From Crambe crambe (lineage: Eukaryota; Porifera; Demospongiae; Poecilosclerida; Crambeidae): 64,000 bases of DNA. Below the pieces are notes generated by a model that was not told the DNA's origin, ran no database searches, and worked only from the letters and a program-made list of their open reading frames with translations. The stretch lies in assembly GCA_963924555.1 (NCBI GenBank), contig OZ004591.1, positions 124,001 to 188,000 on the forward strand, written 5' to 3'. The translations under genes were made by a program, and so were the position numbers. Below are positions 20,151 through 31,318 of the stretch, in pieces (within the stretch, counting starts at the first letter, position 1; each line of letters begins with the position of its first letter).

Positions 20151-21115
20151 TTACAAGTTACGGAGTGATTTCAAAATGCCTTCCTTTTGTTCTTTGTACT
20201 CATTTTCATTCAGAATTTTATCATCAAATAGCTGCTGTAAATACCTTAATTGTTCGTAATTCTTCATCCTCAACTCTACAGTTTTCCTCGGTGATGTTCC
20301 TACTTCACAAGAACTGTGCCCTGTCTCAGTACTAAATTTATCCTTCTGTGAACTACTAGATAGTGTGTTAGCAAATGCAATTGCTGCCCCAGTCAGTGAC
20401 TCGAAGAAAAAGCAGGGATGTCTGGAGGATCTTGCATACTATCATGTATCCCAGCAGCATACATCCTAGCCCATAGACGATATTGAGGAGTAGTATACAT
20501 TTCATTATGTTTGCCAACAAGGTCCTTATAATAACTCTCCACTTCTTCTTCTTGTTCCTGTCTTTTTCCACTACATTTATCACTATCTCGCTTCCTTTTT
20601 TTTGTGCAAGTATCAAATTCACCCTTCCCGTCACACCACAACATAATTGAACTGCCCACTGGAAACTTTTTGTACATCACATTTAAATCTTCTGAGGTAA
20701 CTAACCAAACTTTTGATTGCTGGTTAGTTTTAGTTTCAAAATAACCAACATTAAACTCAACTGAAGAAGGAACATGATCTTTGAACTCTTCAATTAATTG
20801 AACACGAAGAGCAGTTACAGATGTAAACTTAGAAGTGAAGTGATTGAGATGCCGAATAACAACATCCTTCTTTTTGATAGGGCTTATAATCTTAACTTTG
20901 TAAGTGTATGGTTTACTGGTACCTTGTGATGGTACTGTTGCTGTTATTGGTCCTGAACTGGATAAAACTTGAAAAGAAACACCAGAACCAGAAGTTACTT
21001 GGACTAACGACTTCTGAGGCTGACCTTCTTGGCTCACTGCCTGTTTCAATTGAGCTATGACCCGAGGGCTAAGCAGATTCAAAGGAGCTCCAGCGCCTTT
21101 CTTTGCTAAATCCAT
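20151..21115 (-). pseudogene. Accessory gene of mariner-like element 2
   Basis: It starts MDLAKKGAGAPLNLL (21115). A domain with YTYKVKIISPIKKKD and ALRVQLIEEFKDHVPSSVEF matches the position of the first domain in the element 1 accessory protein. A basic stretch (TKKRKRDSDK) follows, then the shared motif DLVGKHNEMYTTPQYRLWAR with GIHDSMQDPPDIPAF. A frame change near 20395-20405 leads into TGAAIAFANTL and a C-terminal helix (YLQQLFDDKILNENEYKEQK) like the SHOCT-type end of the other protein. Apart from that single frame change the reading is open. It could be a one-base indel in this copy. Role unknown; conservation across two element families implies selection. Confidence 0.7.
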
Positions 21116-21209
21116 TTTGTCCACGCGGCCATATGGCAATATGACTAACCACGTGACCAAAATAAGGTGCGCATGTGCAAATATTTTTTTGCGCTGTTGC
21201 ATCATCTTA

Positions 21210-21341
21210 CTGCAGATTTCACTTGGGTTTGAAAATTGCGTGGGCTACTGCGCATGTTTTGTATTGCAATTTTATACAGTGGTAATGAGGGTCAAAGGTC
21301 ATACGCAAAACTCAATTTTCAAACGGAAGTGAAATCTGCAG
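21210..21341. mobile_element. Mariner-like MITE (132 bp) nested in element 2
   Basis: TIRs are CTGCAGATTTCACTTGGGTT and complement CTGCAGATTTCACTTCCGTT, with TA on both sides (21208-21209, 21342-21343). The TIR is close to that of mariner-like element 1 (CTGTTGATTTCACTTCCCTT), its likely mobiliser. Confidence 0.85.
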
Positions 21342-21356
21342 TAGCAAAACCCTGTA

Positions 21357-21500
21357 CACCGATTTGCAGGTCGGTTGTCACAAAAAGGGTGGTCAAATTT
21401 CACGCATGCGTGTTCATCTCAATTCAAAACCAATAGAATTCAACACGCATGCGTGTAAATTGACGATCTTTTTTTGTGACAACCGACCTGCAAATCGGTG
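21357..21500. mobile_element. Mariner-like MITE (144 bp)
   Basis: TIRs of about 30 bp start CACCGATTTGCAGGTCGGTT. The flanks are TA (21355-21356, shared with element 2) and TA (21501-21502). Confidence 0.9.
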
Positions 21501-21502
21501 TA

Positions 21503-21540
21503 TCATCCCAGGCACCAATTCTTTGAACGCATGCGCAGCA
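21503..21540 (-). pseudogene. Outermost LINE fragment
   Basis: The minus strand reads RIGAWDDM and continues in frame into the piece at 18673-18713 after removal of the TA-linked elements. It marks the truncated 5' end of the LINE. Confidence 0.5.
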
Positions 21541-21675
21541 TAGAATTCGCGCGATAGTGGGAGGAGTTGCTGGGCGGGGTTGATCTTCTGCAGCAGGAAG
21601 TAGGGGCTAACTTACAGCATTTATCTACGCCTACAGCACCTTGCAAGCAAGCTTAGTTCAATAAGTTGCTAGAAG

Positions 21676-21950
21676 ATGAGTCTCCACTGTGTTGTGGGAG
21701 TGTTAATCTTTGCTCTACGCCTTTCAGTGGGTCTTAGTCAAACAGGTATGGTGAGTCCGAGACTGTATGGTAGACGTGGATCTGCACCCCGCCTAGCCAT
21801 AATGGTTCAGGGTAGTTATTAGGCTATAATGACATTCTACATTCTAGAAGGGGATCCCCTCCTTTTAGAGGAGCATAAGCAGCTTTTGCCAAGGGATTAC
21901 GTGCAGTTGAGTCTCAGTACAGACACTTTAAGCTCTTGAGATTTAGATGA

Positions 21951-22018
<68 letters not shown>

Positions 22019-25000
22019 CCTCCCTCAGCTCCAGGTGAACTTCAGACAGTGGTTGACAAAGGAGATATGGAAGGTGCATCTTGTGTAGATATAAATGTCA
22101 CCTACATCTGTAATGTGTCTAATATTCATGTATGGAGCATCTCTGGAACTAATCTTCAAAGAAGTGCTATTATATCGACTGATAATATCCGCATTATAGA
22201 ACAGTTTACACTGAGAGTAGAGAGCATGACCCCATTTGTAAGCTCGCTCACATTCACATCCTCTATTAAACTCAATGGCTCTACTATAAGTTGTATTAAT
22301 GGAACTGGTGGTGTTCAAGAAGGAGTGGCAAGAGTTTTGGGTGAGTACATATAGTTATGTATACCTTATGGACAAGATCAAGAATGTAGCTATAGCAGTG
22401 CCAACAATAATTCTGTGACTTACAATGTCCAGGAGGAAAGTCACCTGTTTTGAGATATCATTATTATCCTCATGTAGGAGAATTGAGGAATGTTGGTAAT
22501 CTGACTGTAGTTTTTAATTCTGAGAGTTCATTCTATACTATCTCCTGGGATGCTGTGACCTCCCTCGACCCCTCCACCATTGACCCTAATATCACCTACT
22601 GTGTCAACATCACTGATTCCTCCTCAACAGAGATAGTGTCACAATGTGGCAGTAACACTACTGAGTACATCTTTAACCAGAATGAGTGTGATGGGTGCAG
22701 TGTCACTGTTACTCCAGTTCATGGGTTCTGTGATAGGAATGGACCACAGTCTAATGCGACATTTCCTACTGGTAATGACTTCCTAGCTGGTGGCAAGGGA
22801 CTGGCATTTTTAATAAGGTCCTTTAACGTTTATTTCCAGCTCCACCAAATGTTACATCAGCCGACATTGAAGCTGAAACAGAACCTGATGGAAGTTTCCA
22901 GTACCGGATTACAACAGTAACTGGTTTAATTAGCTCCCAATATGACTGATCTCTAATACTATCATCCTTTAGGTGAGGCTAACTCAATGTCGAGTGACCA
23001 TATTCACTATGACTTCCAACTTCACTATTGATTGCACAATAACATCGAATGTCATAATATTTAGCAGTAGAGGGAGGCTTTCTCTGAACCAAGTGTTTCG
23101 TGCAGTCATTTTCCTGAAGAATGCTGGTCGACAGAGTACCTCTTCCATCACATTAAGTAAGTTACCTCTATCAATAATGCAAGAAAGTTGACCATGTGTC
23201 TTCTGGTATGTGTATAGGGACTACTGGTGTGCAGAACACTCTGGTCAACAGCTGTGATGTTTCAAACTGTGTTAATTTGACTGCCACTTACTCCAGGAAC
23301 ACCACAGCTCAGGGTGTCTTATTCATACTAATCCCCATCAGTGGAAATGTTGTGGACTTCAACAATTCAGTATCCATTATATTAAACAGAACTGCTTCCA
23401 TCAATTCCAATAAATTCAGTAACATTGCTGCTGGAGATTACATGATATCAGCATATGATGTAGAAAGTGATAAACTTCTCAATCAAGGAATCAACTTTCC
23501 AGCAACCACCAGCAATGTGTCTGTATCTGGTGATGACACGGGTAGGTTTGTATTTGAGAGTTGCTTTATTTTTTTAACTTTGTTCTCTTCATTGATACAG
23601 TTAACCAATCAGTATACCGATCCTCTGCAAGCATTAGTGATTGTTCTGTGGTGACTGATGACTTATGGATTCTTGTAAACTGCTCATTCTATGAGTCCAG
23701 AGCAGTGGGAATGGTTGTGATAGTGCAGTCCAGTGCCATTGACAGTGTGAATGAGTTGATTGTGGGTGTGTCAGCTGACACTTGCAACCCTGTTGTCCTC
23801 CAATTGAACAGGACTGGAACTCATCAAGTGACTGTGTTTCCACACATGGAGGGAACAGGGATCATTGGTCAACGAGTCGAGTACACAGAGGAAAGGAATA
23901 TCTCTGGAGAAGTAACAGGAGAAGGTAATGTTTGTCAGGGAATAGACTGGCCACATGCTTCCCTCACTATTCTTGAGCATTACTCCCTTTTGATCCATAT
24001 ATAAATGTTAAGTTTCATTCTTGCTCTCAGTTGATCGGATATTGGACTTGAGGAGGGTGATTTGTGCCCCAGTGGCCACCACCAGTGAAACAACACCGAC
24101 TAGTGAAGTATCCTCTTCAACTACAATCATTATGCCTTCAATAACAACTTCACGAACAACTTCACCTGCTACTATCATAGGTAAGGTGGATATATATAGA
24201 GGTTGTATGTCTTTCATCATGTCTGCATGCCTGCAGCTCCTGTGGTGATAGTGGTCATATTACTCCTGGCACTTATCATTGTCGTCGTCATTGTGTGGCA
24301 ATACAGGAAAAGAAAGTTAGTGTGTCTATAATCTCAAAGTTCATAATTCATATTATGGTATTATGCAGGGCTTGTAAATGTGAAGTGGACTATGATGAGC
24401 AACCTCCTGAGAGCCCTGTAAGTCATCTACAACCATCCATGCTTGATGCATACTGCACATGGGAGATAGGGTACATATTGAAGTGTGTGTGTGTTTTACT
24501 GTAGGAGGCCAAAGAGTTGTTTACTAGCGCAGATGAAGCCACTGGTAAGTCAGAATGGCCACGTGATTGTTTATGTCACATTCTTTCCTTGTGTAGTGTC
24601 AAAGGAGCCTATGTACTCTGTGGCAGTGCCTCCACCGCCAGCAAGTATGGAGAACAGCAATGCACCCAACAGTGAGGTATGTCATATACACCTCAAAGTG
24701 CTGATTAGGTAGCAGCACCTTATTGGTCGTTGACACACTCCAAAATTAGTACACACTGGCCTCTTTTAATGGTGTAGGTCTTGGCAACCACACCACAGCA
24801 AAGGAAGTATGTATACAGAGATCTGATGATAATAGGCAATCTTATTATTAGAATCCTTTTGATGGTGACCTGATATCCTTGGCCGTTTACTAAAATGAGA
24901 TTAGGTGGTTGGCCATAGGCAAATCTGAACATTAGTGTGCTGTCAAATGTGGTATGGAGGTATCCTTGTTGCACACTGAGCAGATTAGTGTCCAGTGAGC

Positions 25001-25356
25001 ATGTATTTCCTGTTGACCAGTAGACCAAGGGTTTGTTCAGAATGAGATATGTACTCAAAGTTAGTTATCACTTGTCAGTACCAACACTGATAATGCAAAA
25101 TTGCTTATGTGGTTAAGTGGCTTTCTCTTATTAGTATGAGATGGTACAGCTAAAAAAACCTAAGGAGACTGCCATACCTAAGGACGAACACATGGTGGAG
25201 TACTCTGAACTAGACCATCTGAAAATGGCCACTATGAAACCCAATGTCCCTTCTCCTAAAGAACAATTCACTCAATCGCAAGGTGAGTACATACCACTGG
25301 CTGCTATGCATGTAAGTAGTCAACCCTCTGAGAATTCATCCAACAGTTTCAAATAG
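21676..25356 (+). CDS. ITIM-bearing Ig/FN3 receptor, single TM
   Basis: Thirteen exons (21676-21745, 22029-22340, 22478-22771, 22840-22916, 22973-23156, 23218-23541, 23601-23924, 24031-24180, 24237-24315, 24369-24417, 24505-24544, 24597-24676, 25135-25356) give an in-frame 734-residue protein. It has a signal peptide (VVGVLIFALRLSVGLSQ), an Ig-like domain, FN3-like domains and two cysteine-bearing repeats. A Ser/Thr-rich stalk (24031-24180), a TM helix (VVIVVILLLALIIVVVIVW) and a basic stop-transfer follow. The cytoplasmic tail holds SEYEMV and VEYSEL, both fitting the ITIM consensus, and GEYIPL. ITIMs recruit SH2 phosphatases in vertebrates; here an inhibitory role is inference. Decayed fragments at 7340 and 12390 show family turnover. 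Domain limits of the later extracellular repeats are uncertain. Confidence 0.82.
21949..22016. repeat. (TC)n microsatellite in intron 1
   Basis: A run of TC repeats with one interruption directly precedes the exon 2 acceptor. Together with CCCCCTCCCTCAG it forms its polypyrimidine tract. Confidence 0.95.
24677..25134. other. Longer intron (458 bp) of the receptor gene
   Basis: It is the longest intron of this gene. A 112-codon minus-strand frame (24720-25058) crosses it, without recognisable domain, signal peptide or splice context. I see nothing else. Confidence 0.5.
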
Positions 25357-25641
25357 ACAGCTGGTTCAAGTGTACATGGCTGTAATGACTGCCTTATTAA
25401 AACTTCGCTAATGACATGCATGGAGCATGACATGTGGAGGTGTGTTATTATACGTTTCAATTTCAGTAGCATATTTATTGGGTATTGATGAGACAGAGTA
25501 ATGTTTTGTACTCATTCAATAGTGTTATCATGAATATACTTCCCTTTGATCAGTAATATTTATATATCAATACAAGAAGTAAACAGTTTTTGACTGTTAT
25601 ATAAACCACTTCCACACAATCTGCTACTTTTCTGACCTTGA

Positions 25642-26248
25642 ATGGAGAAGCGGAGGACAGAATACTGTCTCTTGTGTAGGAAGCAGATGTTGACAGATAC
25701 ATTTCCTGCAATCTGTTTCCATTGTGTGAATGAGTTTCCCATGGATTATTGTGATAGTCACATTGTCCCATGCATAGATGGATTCAGTATAGACATGTTA
25801 CCATATCAGTCCAGTCCAGGATGTTGGGTTTCACCTTTAAGACTGAGTGACTCTATACACACATGCATGCATACCTTGTAGAAGCTCGACGCCTAGACGA
25901 GCATGACTGGTACAGTCTATTGGTCCCCATGGCTGACAGGTGGAAGGAACTTGGAGGGAAAGTGGGAATCAGCGAAGATCATTTGGATGAAGTCTATACC
26001 AACAATCCAGATAATATTCAGTGCCTCCACAATGTGGTTGACATTTTCTACAAGATGAAGAAACAGACTGAAATTGTCCAAATTCTGAGGGAATTGGGAG
26101 AGCACGAAATTGCTGATAAGTGTGATTCACCCCAAGAAAGTGAGTTAACTTTGATGATCGTATTAGATGTTAACTATGGGTTCTATTTAACCCTTTATGT
26201 ACAGATGGTTGTCCACTCCCAGGCCAAACAACTGGCAGTACTGTGTAG
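25642..26248 (+). CDS. Small death-domain protein (gene model uncertain)
   Basis: Exon 25882-26139 encodes a six-helix death-domain-like module: WYSLLVPMADRWKELGGKVG, LDEVYTNNPDNIQCLHNVVD and IVQILRELGEHEIADKC. A GTGAGT donor leads to a short exon 26205-26248 ending in TAG. Upstream, 25642-25827 starts with ATG and encodes paired cysteines (CLLC, CFHC) but its splice phase to the death-domain exon does not fit cleanly, so the first exon is unresolved. The module could instead be an alternative 3' part of the receptor just upstream. Death domains mediate homotypic contacts in apoptosis and immune signalling. Partner not identifiable here. 25357-25641 holds nothing clear. Confidence 0.55.
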
Positions 26249-26249
26249 T

Positions 26250-26840
26250 GTTCTCTCATCATGAGGACACTCAAATGTGAGAACACTCAAATGTTTACCT
26301 ACAAGAAAGCCATGATAATTACCAATATAGTATTAGTTATACATTGTGCATTCTCTACTATTCCTATTTTGTGTGCATCTGGTTCAATGCATGCTCTGAC
26401 TTTGGATGGTTTCTCTCTGTACTTTCATCTCACTACAATAGATACTGAATTGATACTGAATTGTAGCTCTCAATCAGGCTTAATTATGTTCTACCTTTTG
26501 TTGATAATACTACTCATGATTGTGTTATTTTTAGATGTGACCACAATGTATAGGTGGCGAGTATGCTATTATAAGACATTCCAAATAAGGAAGAACTCTA
26601 GTCATTCTAATTATAGAATCACCCACCAGTTGGCATAACCCCTTACCTATTTTACCAGTGGTGGGCCTATCAGTTGTGTACTCATACTAGTATGTAGCAC
26701 TGACTACATCTACTGGGCCCATTGATAAATACACTCATCTGTGATGTGTTCAATCTCTGAATGGTAAGCCTTCCCTCTTTCCTGCTCCAACTAGCACATG
26801 TGCAGTATTAAGTTAGCGCTGGCATTGGCACATACTTCCA
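26250..26840. other. Stretch without supported gene
   Basis: One 125-codon plus-strand frame (26261-26638) encodes two hydrophobic segments but has no recognised family and no clear splice signals. I do not call it a gene. Confidence 0.4.
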
Positions 26841-26850
26841 AGTCATCAAT

Positions 26851-27030
26851 CACGCTAGCACCATGTACTGGCATGTAGACCTACAATCACACACTAGCAC
26901 CATGTACTGGCATGTAGGTCTACAATCACACACTAGCACCATGTACTGGCATGTAGGTCTACAATCACACACTAGCACCATGTACTGGCATGTAGGTCTA
27001 CAATCACATGTACTGGCATATGTAGGTCTA
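26851..27030. repeat. 39-bp tandem repeat, about 4 copies
   Basis: The unit CACCATGTACTGGCATGTAG plus GTCTACAATCACACACTAG is repeated at exact 39-bp spacing, then degenerates after 27005. Because 39 is a multiple of three, the frame stays open as repeated MYWHVGLQSHTST. I do not think it is translated. Confidence 0.92.
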
Positions 27031-27405
27031 CATAATTATTGTGATAAACAATGTAACAGTCCATGTTGTGTGACATTTCCCTGTTCAGTCTTTTATCTAT
27101 GGTTCAGTGTAGATGTGTATCCAAAGCAGTCATGCCAGTGTGTCGTCAGATCAACTAGTGTCTCATTGTAGGTATCACAGTCTTGTTATTCAAGCTACTA
27201 TTCTCTGTAATTGATACTGGGCAGGTATATCAAGTGGGTGGTGGATTAATAAGCCCCTCCCTCCATCTACTAGCTAGCTGCCCTATAATTATTGTCACTA
27301 TCATTAAATTATGAAATTTTGGATGAATGAATGAACAGCAACTTCCTGTGTGATTAAATGATTTGTTTAAAACTCAGCTAACATACATAGAGCATGGCCA
27401 CTTTC

Positions 27406-30400
27406 TCATAGGTCTGTGTACACGATACTGTGAGGTATATCAAGTGCATTCATTTTTTCAGGCACATAAGTGTTCACCATATGCTTCTCAAGGGCAGGTG
27501 AATTATATCTCTCTTCCAGTTCCAAAATATCTCTATTGATAGAGATCGGTTCCATTCTCCCTGCAGGTAGATCCAAACTGGAGCGTTTGCTGTCCAGACA
27601 GTCTGGAATTGAGCTTGATTTTCTGGCACTGTCTGGTTTGAGGCGTGGAGGACTGTATGAAGCCATTACTGTAGCACTGTGTGGCCGATTGATTTCACTC
27701 CCACTAATATAGAGTGCATTGTCAGAGAACTTTGCCAAGGGAGTAGAGGGAGAGGGTGGAGCTATGTTGTTGCTATTAGTGAAAGGGGCCAAGGTGTCGT
27801 AAATGCTATTCCTTGAGGTATTGAGCTGAGTGACTGGAATAGTTTCATGCTGTGGATTTTCACTTTGAAGATGTATTTGTTGCTTGACAACTGAAGAGTC
27901 GCTGCTGACTGAAGCTTGGGATGGTGGGATTGTTGCCACATCATGTGACTGTGGTTTTCGCCGTCCATTGAGAGTTGGAGTGGGTGCAAAGAAAATGTTG
28001 TTCATATGCTCAGATGAATTGAATCTTCTTTTTTCCTTCTTTTCTCGATATTCTGGTACCCAAATACAATAATAATTATCATAGTTATTGGCTACTGCTT
28101 ACTTCTTCTCTTGTAGATGCAGTAGAAAAGTAGTAGTAACAGAACAAGGATCAAAACCACAACCACGGCACCCACTACACCACCTGCTATAGCTCCTGCT
28201 ACAAAACAGAATCATTCACTTGATTTGTCATATATTTGTGTTACCTGAGTTCATGGTCCTAAGGTCAAGAGAGAGTGAATTAGATTCCTTAGAGGTTCCA
28301 AACCTGTTGGAGCAGCTGACAGTGAACTGGTACAAATTTCCCTCCTCAGAGAACAGTACACCACCAAATGTGAGTGATACATTTTCTCCATCAATGTAAT
28401 CTCTGGCTTCAATTGTGAAGTTTGTGCCTTCAAGAGTTGCAATGTGCTGAGCTCTGATATTGAACTGAAACAAGTCTGGGGGCTGAGTTCCTGATTCTTT
28501 GGTCCTAACTGTCAACGTTACCTCTTCACGCAATGAAGAGGCCTTGATAAGCAAGGGGACATCAGGTATTCCTGTGCATGAAATCACCATTAAAGATGTT
28601 AGCTAAGTGACAAACCAATGAGGTGTTGAGTGCTTTTGCTCCAATGATTAAAACTTAACCATCTATGACTTGTTGACGTCACCATCAGAGTTCTAAATGT
28701 GTGGCATTTGCAGCTCTATTATCACTATTATCACTTGGAATGTAGAAACACTTTAATTGGACCCAGATAGCTATCATGCAGGAATGTGACTCACCCCCAC
28801 ATCCCACTGTAACAATAGCCATATTGTAATAATTACCAATCTCATGGGTCACTGGAGGACAGGTTGTACTCGAACTTCCCCTCTCATTAGAAGACGTGAC
28901 TTTGAAAATGTAGCTGTTTCCTGCCGATAGTTCCCTCACTGTAAAGCTATTGGGACTGCCAACCTCGCCTATAGACAGCTGACCGTGGGAAAGCTGGCGG
29001 AATTCCAATGGAGTAATGGCCAGGGAATAGAGTATAGAGGTATTGGTGAGGTTGAGTCCTCCAGTGTGAATGTAACGCCATGTGATGTGGATGGTCCCAT
29101 TTCCAGATAAGGGAGTACTATCACACTGCAATTCTGGAACTATTAGGAATAATGATACTATTTATTGTATGGTTTTATATTTCAAAGACTGGTCAGTAGA
29201 GACCTTACAAAGTTATTCACTATGTCAATTGAGAGCTACTCAAATATCAAAAAGTGCAATAATGGAGTCTGCTTATGTCAACAGATTCCACACATTTATT
29301 TTTACCTGTTGTGGTTGTTGTCGTGAATGCCAATGTGCTTGGCATGCTGCTTGCTTGCACGCCTCCCACATTGGACAGTGCTGTCACAGTGAAGTTATAC
29401 TCTGAGCTTGGGAGAAGACCAGTCACATTGGATGATAGTTCTGGTGAAGGAGAAGTGGAGACCATTCTGCCATCTGTCCTACGAGTGGCTGTGACTGTGT
29501 ACAATGTTGATGCAGACGGGGGAGAGGCAGGGGAGACAGGCTCCCTCCAGGAGAGATGTGCCCAAGTGGCACCAGTGGAAACCACAACCACATCGCGGGG
29601 TTCAGAAGGAGGACCTAGCGATGATAGATCATCATACTAGCCAGAATTAGTAATATCAGGTCATCTTACCTACTACTATAAGTGAAATGGGTATCTGTAA
29701 TGTGCGGACGTTGCTCACTTCCAGTATACAATTCCATTCTCCTGCATCCACCTCAGTCACCTTCTTCACAGTCAAACTGACAGATGATGGCCCATTCTCC
29801 AACACAACTCTCGTGCTTGATGAAGTAAGACTGTTCCCATTATTGTCTGTCCATCGTATGATTGCAGGAGGATTGCTGGCTAGTCGAGTCCCACAAAGCA
29901 ATGTCACATCACTTCCGAGAGCATTGACCACTTCTGCTGGTCCCCTGGTAATATCTGGTCCATCTACGCAATCACAATATTATGGAAACATCACTTCTTT
30001 TGTATTGACAGTGAAACTAATTCTACAAAACACAATGATATCTTACACAAAACATTCAGTTTAAAACTCCTGGTGCCTGTGCCTATTTCCACAGCTGGGT
30101 CATCCAGACGATAATTTGTGGCCGCCAGGGTGTAGTTTCCACTATCTCTTCGAGAGACATTTGGGAAGGTGATAGTTGGGAAGTCGAGTCTCAGTGATGA
30201 TGAGTTGCTGAGAATCACATCATTCTTGCTCCACTGTAACCTCCTTGGGAGCGGAAAAGCTTCAGGCTGACTAGAAAGATTGATTGAGACACTAGTTCCT
30301 TCCTTGACAACTCTTATCTGGTTGCTAATTGATAAAGGTGCTCCTATAATGGTTATTTGATCAGTGGCAACTAGTTAGTGCTTCAAAATAAACTAACTCA

Positions 30401-30901
30401 CGGTAAATTCTGAGCTCGAAAACGGCTACTTCAAAAGTTGCCTGATATCCGCACATTAATTCAGCTCCATCAAAATCTTCAAGAAAATTTAAGACTAGTA
30501 TTCTGTTGCGGTAGGTTTTACTAAATTGTTGCAGTTCAGGCGGTCGAACTGCTCCTTCGATTGAAAGCACACCCTCAAATTCACTCTGAACCACAAGAGT
30601 ACTCTGATTTCTACTAGATCTGAAGTTGCGAAGAGTCCAAACAGTTAAGAGCTGCATACGACCTCCACTGCTGTCCTCCTCAAATATCTCACACTCTATG
30701 ACAGAGGTATTGACTGCCCCAACCAACTCCACAATAAGGGAGCCACTGGGTGGCCTCACATTCATTGATATACACGATACTAATGCACACAATCATTATA
30801 ATAACAAGTTGCTACCTGTTCTAGCATAAACATTAACTGTTACCATGGAGGAGGGAGGTGTAGAAAATTAGCAGAGTTGAAGTTATCACAAGTGTCTGCA
30901 T
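27406..30901 (-). CDS. Ig3-FN3(3) receptor with ITIM-like tail, single TM
   Basis: Nine exons (30901-30844, 30779-30402, 30343-30047, 29963-29670, 29614-29306, 29139-28837, 28571-28245, 28198-28103, 28052-27406) give an in-frame 902-residue protein. The signal peptide is MQTLVITSTLLIFYTSLLHG. Three Ig-like domains (the third with LLCGT and WNCIL cysteines) are followed by three FN3 domains, each on one exon. One exon carries the TM helix (AIAGGVVGAVVVVLILVLLL, then FYCIYKRR). The 215-residue tail has SIYDTL and, at the very C-terminus, IVYTDL, both ITIM-like, plus YISG and many Ser/Pro sites. Architecture resembles adhesion/receptor-phosphatase ectodomains, but no kinase or phosphatase domain is present. 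Ligand unknown. It faces PTGR3 across a short divergent promoter. Confidence 0.85.
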
Positions 30902-31318
30902 ATTACACTTCACTGCCTCGTTATCCAATTAGACATGTCTGATCTTGACGAGACGAGCACCATTTAGCACTAGCTAGAGCTACAGCATGCTCTCGACGAA
31001 ATAGTCATTATACTAGGAAGTAGGCACTCCCACAAGTATCATTGCCAAGAATTTCCATTACAATAGCCGATTAGTACGCATGTGCAAATATGGACAGGTT
31101 TAATTATCTGATACTTTATCACTTATTAGCGTTCTAACATTAAGACGAAGCCAACACACACTTTACATTCAGGTATTGACAAGGTACCTGCTCTATCGTG
31201 TACTCTAAGATATCTTAGATCTTGCAAGTATTTAAATCTTACTGCGCATGCGTATTAAATTCAATTCGCACATACATACATGCGTATGACAGGTGGGTGT
31301 GACTAGTGGCTTGCGAAG
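30902..31318. promoter_or_regulatory. Divergent promoter region
   Basis: This 417-bp gap lies between oppositely oriented start codons. It contains TGCGCATGCG (31243-31252), an NRF1-like site about 70 bp before the PTGR3 ATG, and a TTTAAAT just upstream. Confidence 0.5.

Larger units (their letters stand above)
19050..21354. mobile_element. Tc1/mariner-like transposon 2 with two convergent genes
   Basis: Short TIRs are CAGCGTTTTGC (19050) and, as complement, CAGGGTTTTGC (ending 21354). TA occurs on both sides (19048-19049, 21355-21356). It has the same gene plan as element 1, mirrored: rightward DD34E transposase, leftward accessory gene, tails about 27 bp apart. A 132-bp MITE (21210-21341) sits just inside the right TIR. 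Confidence 0.78.

Noticed and set aside
24720-25058. Minus-strand 112-codon frame
   Set aside because: It lies within an intron of the receptor gene and shows no recognised domain.
26261-26638. Hydrophobic 125-codon frame
   Set aside because: AT-rich sequence readily yields hydrophobic codons; no family, splice or promoter support.
26863-27171. Repeat-encoded protein MYWHVGLQSHTST
   Set aside because: The 39-bp period keeps the frame open automatically; no flanking gene structure.
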